A DNA stretch of 64,000 bases from contig CM038720.1 of the NCBI GenBank assembly GCA_021613375.1, positions 42,580,114 through 42,644,113 of the forward strand. Direction: 5' to 3'. A program made the position numbers and the translations under genes. The notes under the pieces are model-generated. The model made no database searches. It was not told the origin of the DNA and saw only the letters and a list, made by a program, of their open reading frames with translations. The DNA is from Megaleporinus macrocephalus. Taxonomy: Eukaryota; Chordata; Actinopteri; Characiformes; Anostomidae. Within the stretch, counting starts at the first letter, position 1; each line of letters begins with the position of its first letter. Of the stretch, positions 63,170 to 64,000 are shown piece by piece.

Positions 63170-63522
63170 TTCATTCGGTTTGCTTACAGCTGGAGAAGAA
63201 CGTGGTGCCAGACTTTGTGTCCCTCTGTATCTGGATATTGTCACACTGGCTCAAACACTGATCCATCATAAACAAGAGTTTCAGTATGAACTACCAGTCC
63301 AGCTCTGATCTGTGTGGTCATACAGTGAAAGTCCTCAGTGCTGAAGGAAGGTAACAGTGTGCACCTGCAGATCTTTTGATGAGGATCAGCTTCAGCAGCC
63401 TGTAAATGTAGAACCGCAGTGGAAATGATTTAAATTGAAATATGTAAAAATGCTAGAGACTGTATGATACATACTTACACATATACCAGAAATCAATGCT
63501 ACCAGTTCCCCACTCTTCATAC
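63170..63522 (+). other. probable 3' UTR / downstream sequence
   Basis: No repeat, no further exon and no clear polyadenylation signal. Transcript end not determined. Confidence 0.4.
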
Positions 63523-64000
63523 TAGAGATGGACTGATCAGCGTTTTTGAGGCCGATTCTGATCACCGATCACCTTTCAGCACGACCGGACGACAGCCGAT
63601 ACCGATCGAGGGCGGGGCTATATGCTAGGCAGGGCTACATGTAGTTATTAGTGCAAGCAAGTCATGAAACATGATCTAAACTGGTTTATTACCATTTTTA
63701 ACCAGCTCATATGAAACAGCATAATATTTTTAACTAAAGTATCAGTAGATAAACAAAGTAAATCAAACAAATATCCTCAATACTACAATCATTACATTTA
63801 GACCCTAAATTTAAAACTAAAAAAGCTAATTAAATAAATTCAGTCAAAACTGCAGTCATTAAACGCAGTTATTTTAAACTAAATCTGTAATCATTAAATG
63901 TAGAATATTGAATTGTTGCTGTTGTTCTGTTCGTACTGGTCAGATCTGGTCTGTAGGTGTTCTGGGTTATTAGTTTTGTGCTAGCTGTGTGTGCTAGCTC
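63523..64000. mobile_element. hAT-like MITE, copy 3 (partial, opposite orientation)
   Basis: Starts 'tagagatggactgatcagcg' and continues 'ttgaggccgattctgatcac', the reverse complement of the right ends of copies 1 and 2. It runs off the window end, so the second terminus and target duplication cannot be seen. Confidence 0.75.

Overview
The window looks like teleost fish genomic DNA: spliced vertebrate genes with GT-AG introns, fish-type MITEs and LINE fragments, many microsatellites, and AT-rich intergenic-like sequence. I see no bacterial or viral gene organisation. An otophysan fish (catfish or characin relatives) would fit the repeat flavour, but that is only an impression.

One plus-strand gene spans almost everything, from a signal-peptide exon at 4737-4836 to a terminal exon ending at 63169. 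I traced 36 exons by hand. Their phases are mutually compatible and sum to 5682 coding bases (1893 codons plus stop), ignoring one in-frame TAG described below. The product is an adhesion GPCR of the ADGRG2/ADGRG4/ADGRG6-like type. Predicted order: signal peptide; short Ser/Thr-rich exons; a five-exon extracellular module (A1); a Cys-rich two-exon segment; a large mucin-like VNTR exon; a small Cys exon; a second copy of the five-exon module (A2); GAIN-GPS 1; GAIN-GPS 2; seven transmembrane helices; a short cytoplasmic tail.

The most unusual points are two complete consecutive GAIN/GPS units before a single 7TM, a duplicated and unrecognised N-terminal module whose first copy carries an in-frame TAG, a polymorphic-looking Ser/Thr-rich coding minisatellite, a GC-AG intron in the 7TM region, and two acceptors 10 nt apart that decide whether GPS1 is followed by a stop or by the second GAIN.

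Layout: 1-4080 satellites; 4119-4457 Tc1-like transposase remnant; 4737-4836 exon 1; 4.8-13.4 kb intron with transposon debris and a 45-bp minisatellite; 13.4-23.2 kb Ser/Thr exons, module A1 and Cys segment (with a 3-kb 20-bp minisatellite); 23.5-27.2 kb TA run, 51-bp minisatellite, MITE; 27.3-29.1 kb mucin exon; 29.3-32.2 kb module A2; 32.8-36.6 kb 32-bp minisatellite; 36.8-42.7 kb GAIN-GPS1; 46.6-52.2 kb GAIN-GPS2; 53.2-60.5 kb 7TM exons; 60.6-63.2 kb tail exons; 63.5 kb to end, a hAT-like MITE running off the window. Tandem arrays make up roughly 25 kb of the 64 kb, and many long introns have their own unrelated minisatellite. Nearly all long open frames in the window are artefacts of these arrays. 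Exon boundaries were assigned by reading splice sites and family motifs; no alignment, RNA or database evidence was available.
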